Shown here: positions 50,362 through 61,602 of the stretch, one piece after another
Layout: the number at the start of each line of letters is the position of its first letter
Numbering within the stretch: position 1 is the stretch's first letter
NCBI GenBank assembly: GCA_032358165.1
Contig: JAALGY010000012.1
Coordinates: 1,922,001 to 1,986,000 of the forward strand
Reading direction: 5' to 3'
Length of the DNA: 64,000 bases
From: Diplosphaera chodatii
Lineage: Eukaryota > Chlorophyta > Trebouxiophyceae > Prasiolales > Stichococcaceae
Position numbers and translations under genes: made by a program
Notes under the pieces: generated by a model
The model's database searches: none
What the model was told of the DNA's origin: nothing
The model's input: the letters and a program-made list of their open reading frames with translations, nothing else

Positions 50362-53300
50362 CTAGAAAAGTAAAAGCATGTCGCAACCCAGGTCAAAGTA
50401 GAGACTAGGTCTTAGTTCGATCACAGTGGCGCTTGCCTTGGCATGCTTGCCGTGGCGGTGCTTGCCGTGGCAGCGCTTGCCAAATGGTTTGCCGTGAGAG
50501 AACAGGTGCTCCAGACGCCGCTGCCACACCTGCACCGTGTGTCCCATGACATGATGCCAGCACATACTTCTGCACCAACACGCCGGATCCAAACACAGAT
50601 CACCATGAGCCCTGTACAACTGCAGTCACGGTTGCCACAACCGCATCCTGCAATGGCAGCCCGTTCAGCACCAGTCCGCACCTTCATGGCATGCTTCAGG
50701 CAGCCCAGCCAGCTGTGGCGGTGCGCGTCACGCCCCTCGCCATGATGATGACGGTGCCCAGCCTGATTTAGACGGCTAGTGTCACGAATGCTGAAAGGGT
50801 TGCTCCCAGACTTGCTGACACATGCTCTGCGCTGTACACGCGTGTCATGTTGGTGCATTGGAGGACGGAGCACGAGTGGTGGAAACGGCATGACGAGCTG
50901 GGCACCTGGTGCGGGGTGTACGGCTGTTGGGCGGCCAGCACCACCACGGGGTCCGGAGTCGGCGGGGCGTTCAGGAATGCGGACACAATGAGGACGGTGC
51001 CCTGCAGCACGGTGCAACGCATTCCACAGCATGCCGAACGCAGCCAGGTGCCAACTGAGCACGGGAAGGGGGGATGGGTCACGCGGCAGCACCCCAATGA
51101 GTGATGCACAGCATCAAGGTGATCAACGAGGATCACGGTGGAGGTGCAGGTGCACCCCTTGGGCTGTGTGGCGCACCTCGCAGGCATGGACGCTGCCCAG
51201 CACCTTGACACGCTGTGATGTGACATTGCTCTGCAGCGCAGCCAGCAGTTATCAGTAGTGACTCCCCAGGTGACAGCAGCAGTAAGCTATGGTACAGAGA
51301 CTTGTCATGCAGCGTCGCGCAGGCTACCCAGTGAGATCTTTTGAACTGCGCACAGCCCATGGGATGCTAGCAAACACCTACCTGCAGGAACAGGGCGCCA
51401 TGCTTGGCTGCCTTGCGCTCCGCCCTGGACAGCGCATGTGCAACCTGCACAAAAGGGTTAAGAGCATTTCAGTCTGGTGCCATGATCAAAAGAGGAGGGA
51501 GACTCATTGAACACTGACATACAACCCGCAAGCAGCCATGCTGGGCTGCTGCAAGCTACGCAGATGGCGACTTCCCATGGCCAGAGGCAAGTCACGCACC
51601 ATGTCCTTGGCGGAGAATGCGTGGTGGTGCTTGCCGTGGTGCTTGCCGTGGCCCTTGCCGTGCTTCTTGTGCTTGTGGTCATCATCGTCATCGTTCCGCT
51701 CGCCGTGGGGCTTCCAGTGGTGCTTGCCCTTCCAGTGCTTCTTACCCTTGCACCCGTGGCGTTTGCTGTGCTTGTGCGCCTTGACATGCTTGTTGTGCTC
51801 CGCGTCCGCTGCCTGCTTCGCCTGCTCGCCATGTACAGTTTGTGTCTGGGGCGTCCCGCAGGCCACAAGGAATGCACTGCCATAGAAAGTGCAGACAGCC
51901 CAGCCTCCGATCACCCTCCGACTGCCGTGCAGGCAGTGTTGCAGTCACTAGGCAAGGAACTGGCTCAGGCACAGCGACTGGAGAGAGTGCATATGGCACA
52001 CCTCGGGCACTGCAAAGGCGGCGTTTGACACGGGCCGCACTGACTTGGGCACAGCCTCCGCATCACCCGGCAGCACGGCCAGCAGTGACGTCATTGCAGT
52101 GGATACCTGCGGATGAGAAAGAATACCACTGTTGTGACATTGCCGCCAATAACTATGGCAGCTGTCCTACAGATGCCAGGAAGCCAATTGCAACCCACTC
52201 TACAACTGTGGTCACACACAAGCTACATGACATTATCACACCTGCTGCAGCTTCCTGCCCTTGCGTGCAGCAGCGTCATTTTGCACCGTCAGCTTGGTGC
52301 CTGCCAGCGTGGAGTACACATCGCCATCCTTTGCCTTGCATGTCTGCACGCATCAGTGTGAGAGCTAAACACTGCCAGGTGATGCAGCTTTGCAGTCTGG
52401 CATTGTCGCTACAGGTGATGTCACCCGACCCTGAGCAGCGGTCAGCTGCCCCTGGGCAGGGCAATCCACCTTGACACGATCCATGATTGTGTGCTGCTGG
52501 AACCGAATGGCCGCCTCGTCGAACACGGTGTCACCCGTACTGCATCGTTGACGAAATCCTCCAATTGATGACTCGTTGCGACAGTGGCAGGGCTGGTACA
52601 CTCAGCAGTGAAGCGACGTCGTCAACATGTGGCAAGCCAAGGGGTGCCCAGCTCACCCCAGATGCTCATCTTGAACAGCCAGGAAAGTGGCACGCGCATG
52701 TGGGTCATTGACCAGACCTGCAATCACAGTGTGTGATGTAAACAGGCGCCTTGGCACCAGCTGCATGAATCGACAGCAGCCGAAATGCTGCCCTGCAGCC
52801 CCTCGCAACTGTGCCAACCTGTGATGAATGGCACGTGCGCATCATCGAATGCCTTTGCAAAGCGGCTCAGGCTGGGCGTCTCGTGCAGCACCTGCACAAC
52901 CAGAAGGAGTCGGCAGGCTACTCTGATTGCTCAAGAACAAGAGACATAGTTGCAGTCAGCATGTTAGCAGAGAAGGGTTGAGCTGTGTGCTGCGCTATCA
53001 GCAAGTGTAACGTGGGCAGCGAGGGTGTGCACAAAGCAGGAACTCAGCTTAGCAGAACAGATATGACAGCTGGTCACCTGAGCAATCGTCTTGCAATGTC
53101 CATGCTTTCCCCCGTGGTGATGGTGCTTGTGTAGGAGGGAACGCGCGTCAGCTGCACACCAGGCTGGGATACGCTCAATTCGGTGTGAGCTGCCACAGCT
53201 GTCAACCTGTCTCGATGTCGCAAGAGGTCCTTGCAGCTGGGATAGCTGTCTACTCATACGGATGTGTGGCATGTTGCCTTGAACATTTTTTGGCAGAACC

Positions 53301-53431
53301 TAACTTCTTAACGTGCAGTGGCGTCTTGAGCGCTTCGCCTCATTGTTAGAGACAGAGACAGGCTCACCTGCCCCGCTGAGCGTGATCAGCAGCACTAGGA
53401 TGGTTGCAATCCCCGCCATGCCGGGCCCCAT
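50362..53431 (-). CDS. Secreted histidine-rich fasciclin (FAS1)-like protein
   Basis: The ATG at 53431 encodes a signal peptide (MAGIATILVLLITLSGA). It joins in phase to ADARSLLHKHHHHGGKHGH, so cleavage would leave a His-rich mature N-terminus. The next exons, all in phase, give SLSRFAKAFDDAHVPFITG, LVNDPHARATFLAVQDEHLG, DTVFDEAAIRFQQHTIMDR and DGDVYSTLAGTKLTVQNDA. This is the order of a FAS1 adhesion domain (SL..F, TVFAPTDEAF-like, helix, LAGT.LTV). A large exon near 51900-51590 is strikingly His/Lys-rich with an Asp run (KHSKRHGCKGKKHWKGKHHW, KHKKHGKGHGKHHGKHHH). Then come VAHALSRAERKAAKHGALF, VTSQRVKVLGSVHACE, GTVLIVSAFLNAPPTPDPVV, GHRHHHGEGRDAHRHSW and a last exon with HGKHRHGKHAKASATVI. 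FAS1 proteins are cell-surface or wall proteins; the His clusters suggest metal binding. The last two junctions are unresolved. Confidence 0.6.
51620..51790 (-). repeat. His/Lys-rich coding repeat (HGKH units)
   Basis: On the + strand GTGCTTGCCGTGG-type units recur at about 51626-51660 and 51710-51760, encoding repeated H-G-K-H/K-H-K-H. Similar units at 50444-50475 encode the second His cluster of the same protein. Confidence 0.8.
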
Positions 53432-53880
53432 CGCAACCCGCACGGTAACCTGCCACGCTCCTCTGGCGTGGTGGGCCGCTGTCACTGCGCAGCCGAGATG
53501 CGGTGGTGCCGTGATCCGTGTATTGGCCACAATGGCCTTCTGCCGGGCACGCGCACCCCGATTTGCTCATGAGACACACGCTGACGATTCCACGCGGCAT
53601 TTGTCCAACACCTGGCAAATTGTTGCACGCTCAAATGTTACTACAGTCAGCTGCTTTGCTACCCCATCAGAAAGTTCCCAGCCGATACTAATGCTGCGAG
53701 TCAGGCGAGCATCCGCTTGACACGTTCCGTTACCAGGTACACTTGGCAACATTCGATGTACAGCGGCATCCTGGGAAACGACAAAGAATGCACCACACCA
53801 AAGCAACCGCTCCTAGCGCAGTTGCTTTGCCTCTGCCCTGAAACCTGCCATCGAGAGGGGTGCAGCAACGAGATACGGCA
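53432..53880. other. Spacer between PEX19 3' end and fasciclin-like gene
   Basis: Both flanking genes are on the - strand, so this holds the PEX19 3' UTR and the fasciclin-like promoter. No ORF is supportable. Confidence 0.35.
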
Positions 53881-55449
53881 CTACTGTATGCAACACCCAG
53901 GCGGACCGCCGTCTGGCAGTTTCGGCATGCCGTCCGCATCAAACTGCAGCCCGGGTGACAACTCCTGCACAATCTCATCAGGCGGCGTGCCGCACGCTTG
54001 CATCTGCATAGCAGCACATAACGCTGTGAGTCTATGGTCAAGGTCATGATCAGTCTCCCGGTACAGCGGCTCAAGGGAGCATGGCATCCATGGAAGCACT
54101 TTGTGTCCGTCGTAGTGGTCTGCATAATTAGGCTCCGTGCACCTTCTGCAGCTGGCTGAAGATGGCGGTGAAGTTGTCAGCATCCTCGTCATAGAGGCGG
54201 CACATTTCCAGGATATGCTGATGCTGCTGCGTATAACGCGTCATATCCTCGTCACTGAGGCTGCTGGCGTGCTTGGCCAGCCACTGTGGGTACCGCTCCC
54301 CAATGTCCTGAAGGAGACCAACCAGCATCAGGAGTGCTATAGGACAAGGGGCGGTGCAGCGCCTGGTGCCAGCCATCCCATGCTGTTGCACGGTGCTTTC
54401 ACGGCAGGCAGCGAAACATGCACCTCAGCCAGATGTCCGTGCGGGGACACGTAGAGCTGGCGAGTTTGCAGCAAGCAGGGCAATGGAAATGGGAAAAGGG
54501 AGAAGTTCTAGCACCTTCATCGACTGGTGTAGCACTTGCTTAGACAGCAGCTGCTTGAGGATGACGCCCACCATGGCGTCCATCTCCTCGGGGTCTGATG
54601 GAGCTTCGCCCCCCAGGCCCTGCAGCTGCTGTGCCAACCTGCACAACCGGCACATCGCACATCATCTGACCACAGCATGCGCCGCAGGGTTCTGCATGAG
54701 GTTCGGGATGCATCCAGAGCTTTACCGGGACCCTTCTATCCTCCCTGATGACACACTGCAATCCGCTGTGCTCCGACGCACTCTTTCAAAAGCTCGTCGC
54801 CCTCGGCACCATCGCCAGTGGCATTGCCGGACGCGCTTGCTGCAACAGCCACAGCTGCCGACCGCAGCGTTGCCTCCACGTCTGGAGCTGCGCCGCCACC
54901 ATCGCTTCGGCTGCGTGCACTGTCAGGCCCACTCATGGCTAGGGCCTGCAGCGTCGCTGCTAAGTCCGGCATCGCCCTGTCGGCGTTGCCTGCAACCACC
55001 ACATCATGGGTGGGGAGGGGCGCGATTCACAGGATGTTGATCGATCGTCCACACACAGACTCATGGAGTAACATCTCCTATATCCGACTGTAACAGCAGT
55101 GGTCCACACCTGCGCTGTCAGCCGATCTCAGATCTTGACCGCTGGGCGTTACATCCTGCGGCTGACTGGACGTTGTCTTGGCGCGGGCTTGCGATCTGGG
55201 GGGCAGCGTCGGCCCCTTGCCGCCCTTCACGTGGGGCCTTGGCCCAGGTGAGGATCGACCCAGCGGATCGAATTGCAAGCTGCTCGCAGCTGGCTTGTCT
55301 GCAGCTGCGCCACTGCTGTCAGGAGGGGATGCCTCTTGCGCTGGAGCTGCTGCCACAGCGCTGACCGCGCTTGCGCCCAACAAAGGCTGGTCCTGGAAGT
55401 CGTCCAAAGCCCCGTCCAGCAGCTCGTCGAGTTCAGGGTTGGAAGACAT
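53881..55449 (-). CDS. PEX19: Peroxin 19, peroxisomal membrane protein import receptor
   Basis: PEX19 is the cytosolic chaperone and receptor that binds peroxisomal membrane proteins and docks on PEX3. The ATG at 55449 gives MSSNPELDELLDGALDDFQD, the N-terminal PEX3-binding region of the family. A disordered Ser/Pro/Lys-rich section follows. Then come ADRAMPDLAATLQALAMSG, DPEEMDAMVGVILKQLLSKQ, VLHQSMK, DIGERYPQWLAKHASSLSDE and ILEMCRLYDED, the helical cargo-binding domain. The last exon carries GTPPDEIVQELSPGLQF and GGPPGCCIQ, with the stop at 53881. The terminal C-C-I-Q is a CaaX-type prenylation site; PEX19 is farnesylated in yeast, plants and mammals. The start is the first ATG of the frame; a TTG four codons earlier is not used. 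Confidence 0.92.
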
Positions 55450-56673
55450 CTCAATGTCCAAGCAGGCAAAGAAGCGTCAACAGCAAGGCAGCAGACATAC
55501 GACCCCGGCAGCTGTAGAATCAGTGTATTTCTGAAGTGAAGTGAAGTGACAACAGCGGTTGAGCTGTGGCAGTGCGGAGGCAGCGTCAATAGGGCACGAG
55601 TGGCCAGGCAGTGTAATTGGCAGGCCGATCAGCAGGCCATTGGACAATGTGCCAGTGTCAGGGTATGTAATGTCGGCAACACAAAGCCCTAAGCTGCGGG
55701 GCAGGGCAGGCTTGTGCACACCGAGGAGCGCCCACAACCGTGCGCCTCACCAGAGAGAGCTCGCACGATCGAGCATGAGGTTGTACTTGTTGGTGGCCGC
55801 CTGCGCTCAGGGCGAGCCAGAACAGCTGCACAGCTAGGTAGTCGACCAACAGGCCGAGGGGCCACGCGCCGGCTGCCGTGCACCTGGCGGTGGCAGGTGA
55901 GGCGCAGCGCATTCATGCATGGTAGCTGTAGGGTGATGCACCGTTCAGTGGCGCGCGTGTGGTGACGACCCGTCGCATTCGCTCGTTGCGTGCCCAAACG
56001 GAGCTGCAGAAACAGTGCTTTCGATAGACTGTTTGACGGCTACCGAGCTCTTTGCCATTGCCTATCATGCCGAGCTTGCATCGCTGCCACTCTCCATCCT
56101 CCTGGCGCATGCATGAGGGCTCACGGATGCCCGAACACAATGGGGTGCGGCCAAGAGGTGGTTGTCTGTAAGGCAGGGTCCGCCGCACACGGCGCATAAT
56201 TTCTGGGTTACGGCAGCTGTTAGCCAGCGTCCATAGCAATCTTCGACCCCAAGGCCTGGCATCCTCGGGTATGGTGCCGTCAGCGCCGCAGAGGCTCTGG
56301 ATGACTTGGTGGTCGAGCCACCAGCAAGTACCATGGTTTGTAAGCGTCTGACATGGCTGCACGCCACTGCAGATATCATTGCTTTCTGGGTCTGTTGATG
56401 GCGCGATTCGCATTACTTGGCCCGCCTCTCGCGCCGTATCGTGCCCATTCGTGGTGGCCTCAGCAGTGGCCGTCCTTCTACCCAACCTTTGGGGTCCACT
56501 TATCGTGGCTGTGCCTGTCATGCCGGCACGCTTGTCCATTGCAGAGGATATTGAGCATGTTAAGGATCGCATGCTGCTCATGTGGGCCGCTGTTGGCCCC
56601 CAGGAAATGTGCAGGCGTGTGCAGCATGCAGATGGGCACCATTACCAAGTTGCAACTGAACTGCAGGAGCGCC
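55450..56673. other. Region between PEX19 and RNA-binding protein gene, unresolved
   Basis: This 1.2 kb region should hold both divergent promoters. It also has a 222-codon - strand ORF (55913-56581), a hydrophobic - strand stretch LGLLVDYLAVQLFWLALS (near 55810-55865) and a + strand stretch PFVVASAVAVLLPNLWGPL (near 56447-56503). I could not assemble a consistent gene from these on either strand. Confidence 0.3.
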
Positions 56674-59443
56674 ATGCCCGATGGAGGGGGTGCAGGGGAC
56701 AAGCCCCGGACGCTGTGGATTGGCGACTTGGGGTACTGGATGGATGAGACGTTCCTGTACAATCTTTTCGCGGCTACCGGCACCGTCACTTCTGTGAAGA
56801 TCATCCGCTCAAAGACCACCAATGTGTCGGAGGGCTACGGGTTCATTGAGTTCACCTCGCACGAGGCGGCAGCACAGGTATGGACTGCCTCACCTTGCAC
56901 CAGAAAGCGGCTTTAGCCCGGAGTACGATGAGTGAATGGATAGGGTGTACACCAGCAACGGTAATGGCTTTGGCAATGTGCATTGCACCCCTGCAGATAC
57001 TCAACACCTACAACGGGTGTCCCATCCCGGGCACAGACCAGATCTTCAGGCTCAACTGGGCAGCCTTTGGTGTTGGCAAAGGCAGCACAGAGGGTGCGGC
57101 AGTGTTAGCAAGCATGTGATTTTTGTGTCTTGTAACCATGACGGGGCCATCATGTATGTGTTGGTAAACACAGCGCATCGCTACCGTCGTGTGTCTGGGA
57201 CTGATCACCCCACGTTGTTGTCATGCAGCGGCGGACCACTCAGTGTTCGTCGGGGACCTGGCCCCTGATGTGACAGACTACGTCCTCCAGGAGCACTTCA
57301 GGCAGTACTTTCCTTCCGTGCGCAGCGCCAAGGTGAGCAGCTTTGTACATTGGTGCGGGTGTGGGCTGCTGCGCTGCTGCAGTACCTCCAGGTCATGTGC
57401 GCAGCGCTGCACTCATGCTGACTCTTTTGTGATGAATGTCACAGGGTTATCACAAACCCCCTGACTTGTTTGAGACTGCTGTCGCAGGTCATCACGGACC
57501 CCCTGACCTCGCGGTCAAAGGGCTATGGCTTCGTACGATTCGGGTCTGAGGCAGAGCGCGACCGCGCGCTGGGCGAGATGAGCGGCCACTTCATCTCCAA
57601 TCGCCCCATCCGCGTGTCGCTGGCCACCGCTAAGAAGAGCTCCAGCCTCCAGGTGCCGACCAAAGTCACTTTGCCAGTACCGTGTGCTCCTCAGTCAGGC
57701 TGACATGATCCCAAAGAGGCCAGAACGATGTCGTGACATGACGCCTTGCACCAGGCCGTGTTCGTGTTGTGTTAATGTGTGCTGACCGTGCGGCTTGCAG
57801 CACGGTGCGGGGCTTGGCACAGGCGGTGGGCCCGCAGGCATGCATGGTGCTCTGGGGGATCTGGACCCATCCAACACCACGCTGTTCATTGGAGGGCTCA
57901 GCGCAGCAGTGAGCGTCTGATCGGCAGGGCCTGAGCGTCTGTTGTGCACCAACATGCTACGTACATGGGCCATGTTGTGCTGCACAAGTATGTGGTTGTA
58001 ATAGGAAGCCTTTGCTGTCTGACGCTGCTCACTTTACAGCTGGTGTCAAAGTACAGCGGCTTTAGTACACGTCACCTCATGGGTTGTATCCCTGCGCCCA
58101 TCAGGTGACGGAGGACCAGCTCAGGGCGATCTTCCAGCGGTTTGGCGAGATTGTGTATGTGAAGATACCAGCGGGCAAGGGGTGCGGCTTCGTACAGTTC
58201 ATGGGCCGTCCCAATGCCGAGGCTGCCATGCTCGCCATGAATGGCCAGGTGCAGCTGTTCTCCTCTCTGCTCCATCTGCTCGTGCATCACTGCACTCTGC
58301 AGATGCCATTTCAGTGTCTGCACAGCGCCAGGCTGTTTCCAACCCGCTCGTCTGACGTCGGATTCCTGCATCAACAGATGGTCGGTTCCACATCCATCCG
58401 CATCTCCTGGGGCCGCTCCAGCGCCAACCGCCATGCGCCGTCGCTGGGCGTGGTTGCACCTTCCAGTTATGCGCAGCTGCCCGGCGGCTACCCCGCTGCG
58501 GGCGCCTATGGTGGTTACGACCCCACTGGTGGCCTGGCGGGGGCATATGGCTCAAGCCCGTATGGCTCCAGCCCTGCCGACCCATATGCAGGTGTGCCAG
58601 CATTGACCTGGACATCACCGCTGTTTACAGTGGGGTTTTATGATTGATGTTGTCATGCTCGCACCATCTCACCATCGGTCAGCCCTGACTGCAATCCGTC
58701 CATGTGCAGCGTACTATGCGCAGCAAGCGGCAGCTGCTGCAGCAACAGTGGACCCGTATGCAGCCTACCAGCTGTACGGCAGCCCAGCCGCAATGGCCGG
58801 CCAGGTGGCGCCTGTCAGCAGCATGCCTGGCGGCTTTGGCGGCGGACCGTTGCAGATGCCCAGCAACAGCAGCCTCCCGGGCGGCAGTGTCGGCTTCAAC
58901 GCCGGACACCTCGGCATGGCTGGCAGCGCACTTGGCGGTGGCTCGATTGGCGCTGGCCCAATTGGCGCAAATCCGATGGGCAGCGGCCCCCTCAGTGCCG
59001 GCGGTCCCATGGGGGGCGGCGGTGGCCTTGGCAGTGGTGTTATGGGCGGTGCTGGTGGCGGCGCCATGATGGGCAGTGGACGGATGGGCAGTGGACAGAT
59101 GCAAGCGAGTCAGCTTGGCAGCGGGCCGCTCTCGGGATCCGCTGGCTTTGCTGGGGGCCTGCCGACAGGCTCCGGGCCCGGCGCTGGTGCCGGCACGGGT
59201 GCTGCCGACGACCTGTCGCCGCTGGTGCACGACATGAATGCGCTGATGCTGCAGCAGCAGCTGCCGTCACAGACGCAGGCGCAGGTGCAGCAGCCGCTTC
59301 AACAGCGGCTGCAGCCGGCAGGATCACTTGGCAGCGGACGCGATGCACGCCGTGACGACATCGAGGCACCCGGCCAGCAGCCGACAGAGCAGCAGGCATC
59401 GCCGCCGCCGCCACAGCAGCCAGACGCACAGCCGCCCCAGTAG
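56674..59443 (+). CDS. Three-RRM RNA-binding protein, RBP45/47/UBP1 type
   Basis: Plant RBP45/47 proteins are nuclear oligouridylate/poly(A)-binding proteins also found in stress granules. The ATG at 56674 gives MPDGGGAGDKPRTLWIGDLG. RRM1 has LWIGDL (RNP2) and EGYGFIEF (RNP1), followed by FRLNWAAFG, the typical end of RRM1 in this family. RRM2 has SVFVGDLAPDV and KGYGFVRF. RRM3 has TLFIGGLSAAV and GKGCGFVQF, then SIRISWGRSSA, the family's WGRS signature. Each RRM is split by introns. After RRM3 comes a low-complexity tail: Tyr/Gly-rich (GGYDPTGGLAGAYGSSPYGS), a long Gly/Met/Ser section (58840-59190) and a Gln/Pro-rich end. TAG is at 59441-59443. Such a tail favours condensate formation. Confidence 0.93.
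58840..59190 (+). repeat. Gly/Met/Ser low-complexity coding repeat
   Basis: GGC-rich units encode repeated (M)G-S-G / G-A-G-P-I type steps such as MGSGRMGSGQM in the RNA-binding protein tail. Confidence 0.7.
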
Positions 59444-60367
59444 TTGGATCAGCTCGGGGTACCATCCACCACTGCGGTGTCGGCCCGCTGTGACTGATGC
59501 ACCACCCGCAGGGTGGGTGCACCAGCGAGGGGACCGCCGCTCCGCACATGGCAGCAACAGCAACCAGCAGGCAGCAGAAACACCCCGCAGCGTAGGAAGG
59601 TCGCCCTGTCGTGGTTTCAGCACTGCCAGTGTGTACCAGGACGCGGGTCCGGCTTGAGGCGGGCGATCCACAGCGGCAGCCATGGATCGGCCTGTCTGCC
59701 GGCGCACGCGGGGCCTGGCGCACGAGTGTCATATGTTATCTACCCTGTGGTGTGTGCTCCGGTTGTCCCACCTAGAGAAAGCAGTAGCAGCAGGGGTTGG
59801 CAGGCAGCAGACGGCCCCCCCTCTAGGGCGAGCTGGGCCGCACTGCCCTGTGCCTGCCCGCGCGGCAAGTGGGTGCCGAGCAGCAGTGGGAACAACTATG
59901 CAAGGGTGATGGGTTTCCACACCGCTGCAGCCCTGGCTGCCTCTTTGCCCAGATTGCCAGTTTTGCCACCTGTCGTGCGTAGCACTTGGTGGCATCTGGC
60001 GCCTATCTATGGGCACTGCTACCACTAGGCCGGACATTTCTGCTTCTTGGTTGTGGGGGCAGCAAAGAGGAGCACAGCTCAGCACAGGGGGCAGCAAAAA
60101 GGCTGGCAGCCAGGGCAGCATTGGCGCTGGCCCTGCAGGTAGTGTGAGTGGCATTTAACTTTCGGCATTTAGTTGACAGGGCATCGCGTAGCTTGTTTGA
60201 CCCGTTGATCGTTGTGCAGAAATTGCGAGGCAGAGACTGTTCCCTTGATTTCGGCAGCAGTTCGTGGTCAGGGCCTGCTTGATTAAACCCCATCCTAACA
60301 AACCGAAAGCATCAGCAGCATGCAGTTTCATGTCTCCAAAAATTGCGCTGGGCTTCACACCTGGTCA
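59444..60367. other. Convergent 3' region (RNA-binding protein / acylphosphatase)
   Basis: This contains a long open frame at 59513-60028 (+) with no recognisable domain and a GC-rich base pattern. I treat it as 3' UTR and spacer. Confidence 0.4.
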
Positions 60368-60372
60368 TTACA
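60368..60372 (-). other. TGTAA poly(A) signal candidate for acylphosphatase
   Basis: TTACA on the + strand is TGTAA on the - strand, about 57 bases past the acylphosphatase stop. Spacing and strand fit a green-algal poly(A) signal. Confidence 0.6.
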
Positions 60373-60428
60373 TCAACCCGGTCACACGGCTGCAAGTGCG
60401 ATGCAAGTGCAAGGCGGATGTCCCACCA

Positions 60429-61155
60429 TCAATGCACAATGTCGAAGGACTTGTAGGTCGGAGAGTCCAGGTCCTGCTCGGTGCCAAACTTGCAATCCTC
60501 GATTCGCGATGCCGGCGACCCTTCATGCCTAAGCCATTCCTGAAAATGCAGTCAGACAAGCGTTTGACATGCTGCTAATTAGGTGTTGTGGCTTGCAAAC
60601 TGCGCTGGCATGTACAAAGCACCGGCACTCACCTTCATCTCGTTAAACGGGGCCGGCTCACCCTGCATGAGGTTCGAACGTCTTTTCGATCATTGCAAGG
60701 GAAACGTACGTTATCTGTAGGCAGCGAGTGGGAGGATGCGATATCAGCGTGCATCATCAGCGTACCTGTATCTCACCAGCCACTGTGCTGTTTGATGTGT
60801 TTCGGCAATAGCCCAGGATGCCGATTGAGTCAGCCTTCTTCTTAGTTGAATCCCTGAAGAAGACGCCTTGCACCTGCGGCATTGGTCCACATCAACCTTT
60901 GCGCTTCCACCTCCATGTGCTGCTGGTGGTCATGATGGTGGAATGAATGCTGCAGCACTCTACGGGACTATGACCGTCCAGATCGATGCATGATGCATTG
61001 CACGCTCACTTTCCCAGAGACCTGCAGCGCAACAGACGTAGTGTGCGGAATTTTACGAGCACATGTTCAGGTGCAGGGATGCATGTAGAATGTAGATCGC
61101 TGCTCAGGACACGGCAGCCCCTCACCTCAAAACTGCAGCCTTTCAGAGCTGACAT
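60429..61155 (-). CDS. Acylphosphatase, five exons including a 12-nt microexon
   Basis: Acylphosphatase hydrolyses carboxyl-phosphate bonds. Five exons, all phase 0 with GTGAGx/GTACGC donors and AG acceptors, rebuild a complete protein of 96 residues, the family's normal length. Exon 1 (61126-61155) is MSALKGCSFE. Exon 2 (61010-61021) is only VSGK. Exon 3 (60766-60873) starts VQGVFFRDSTKKKAD and includes GYCRNTSNSTVAGEIQ. Exon 4 (60633-60662) is GEPAPFNEMK. Exon 5 (60429-60539) starts EWLRHEGSPASRIEDCKF and ends FDIVH then TGA. The Arg of GVFFR and the Asn of GYCRNTS are the catalytic phosphate-binding Arg and water-positioning Asn of the family. The exon sizes add up to 291 bases with no leftover. 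Confidence 0.93.
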
Positions 61156-61602
61156 GATCGAGCTCTTACTACAACGGCAGCTGCCTGCGCTTCGCAAGCG
61201 ATCACTATTTACCAGCAAACAGGTGTTGCTGGCAGAGGGACAAAGAGGCTGTCGCACGCAGAGCCCGAGCGCGATCATGCAGTTTCGCAATCTAAGTGTT
61301 CAGAGCCCGTCAGGTGCATATGCTAGAGTGATGTGAGCGGGCTTTCGGTGGCTGCAGTTGTGTAGATCGCATCGCTTAGGCCGCTGCAGGGTGGCTTCAA
61401 GGCATGGGTGCTCACGTGCTCTCACTCAACTGGAGAGCAAGTTTGCATAAGAGCCACATTCGGGTGCTGACTTCTTAATAGCCAAGCGGCCAGCAGCGGC
61501 GGGTGGGTGCTGGAGTACCGAGAGAGTGCGTGAGACAGCTGACTTGCAGGAAACTGGCTGTTGTTCACAACCCTTGGTGTGCTGATCAGCAGAGTGGCAC
61601 CA
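61156..61602. promoter_or_regulatory. Acylphosphatase promoter / spacer
   Basis: This lies between two - strand genes: promoter side of the acylphosphatase and 3' end of the membrane-protein gene. No gene or specific element is recognised. Confidence 0.35.

Noticed and set aside
51504..51914. Bacterial His-rich metallochaperone (HypB/SlyD-like) or a transferred gene
   Set aside because: The His-rich exon has algal splice sites and joins in phase to an exon of a secreted FAS1-like protein.
55913..56581. A 222-codon - strand ORF as a real gene
   Set aside because: No family resemblance and no splice partners; long chance ORFs are common in this GC-rich sequence.
59040..59732. A 230-codon - strand ORF
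   Set aside because: It is antisense to the Gly/Met-rich tail of the RNA-binding protein and is explained as a shadow of GC-rich codons.
59513..60028. A 171-codon + strand ORF after the RNA-binding protein stop
   Set aside because: Low-complexity composition without domain or splice evidence; more likely 3' UTR.
60660..60700. GGTTCGAAC resembling a tRNA T-loop
   Set aside because: No acceptor stem, D-arm or anticodon arm can be paired around it; it lies in an acylphosphatase intron.
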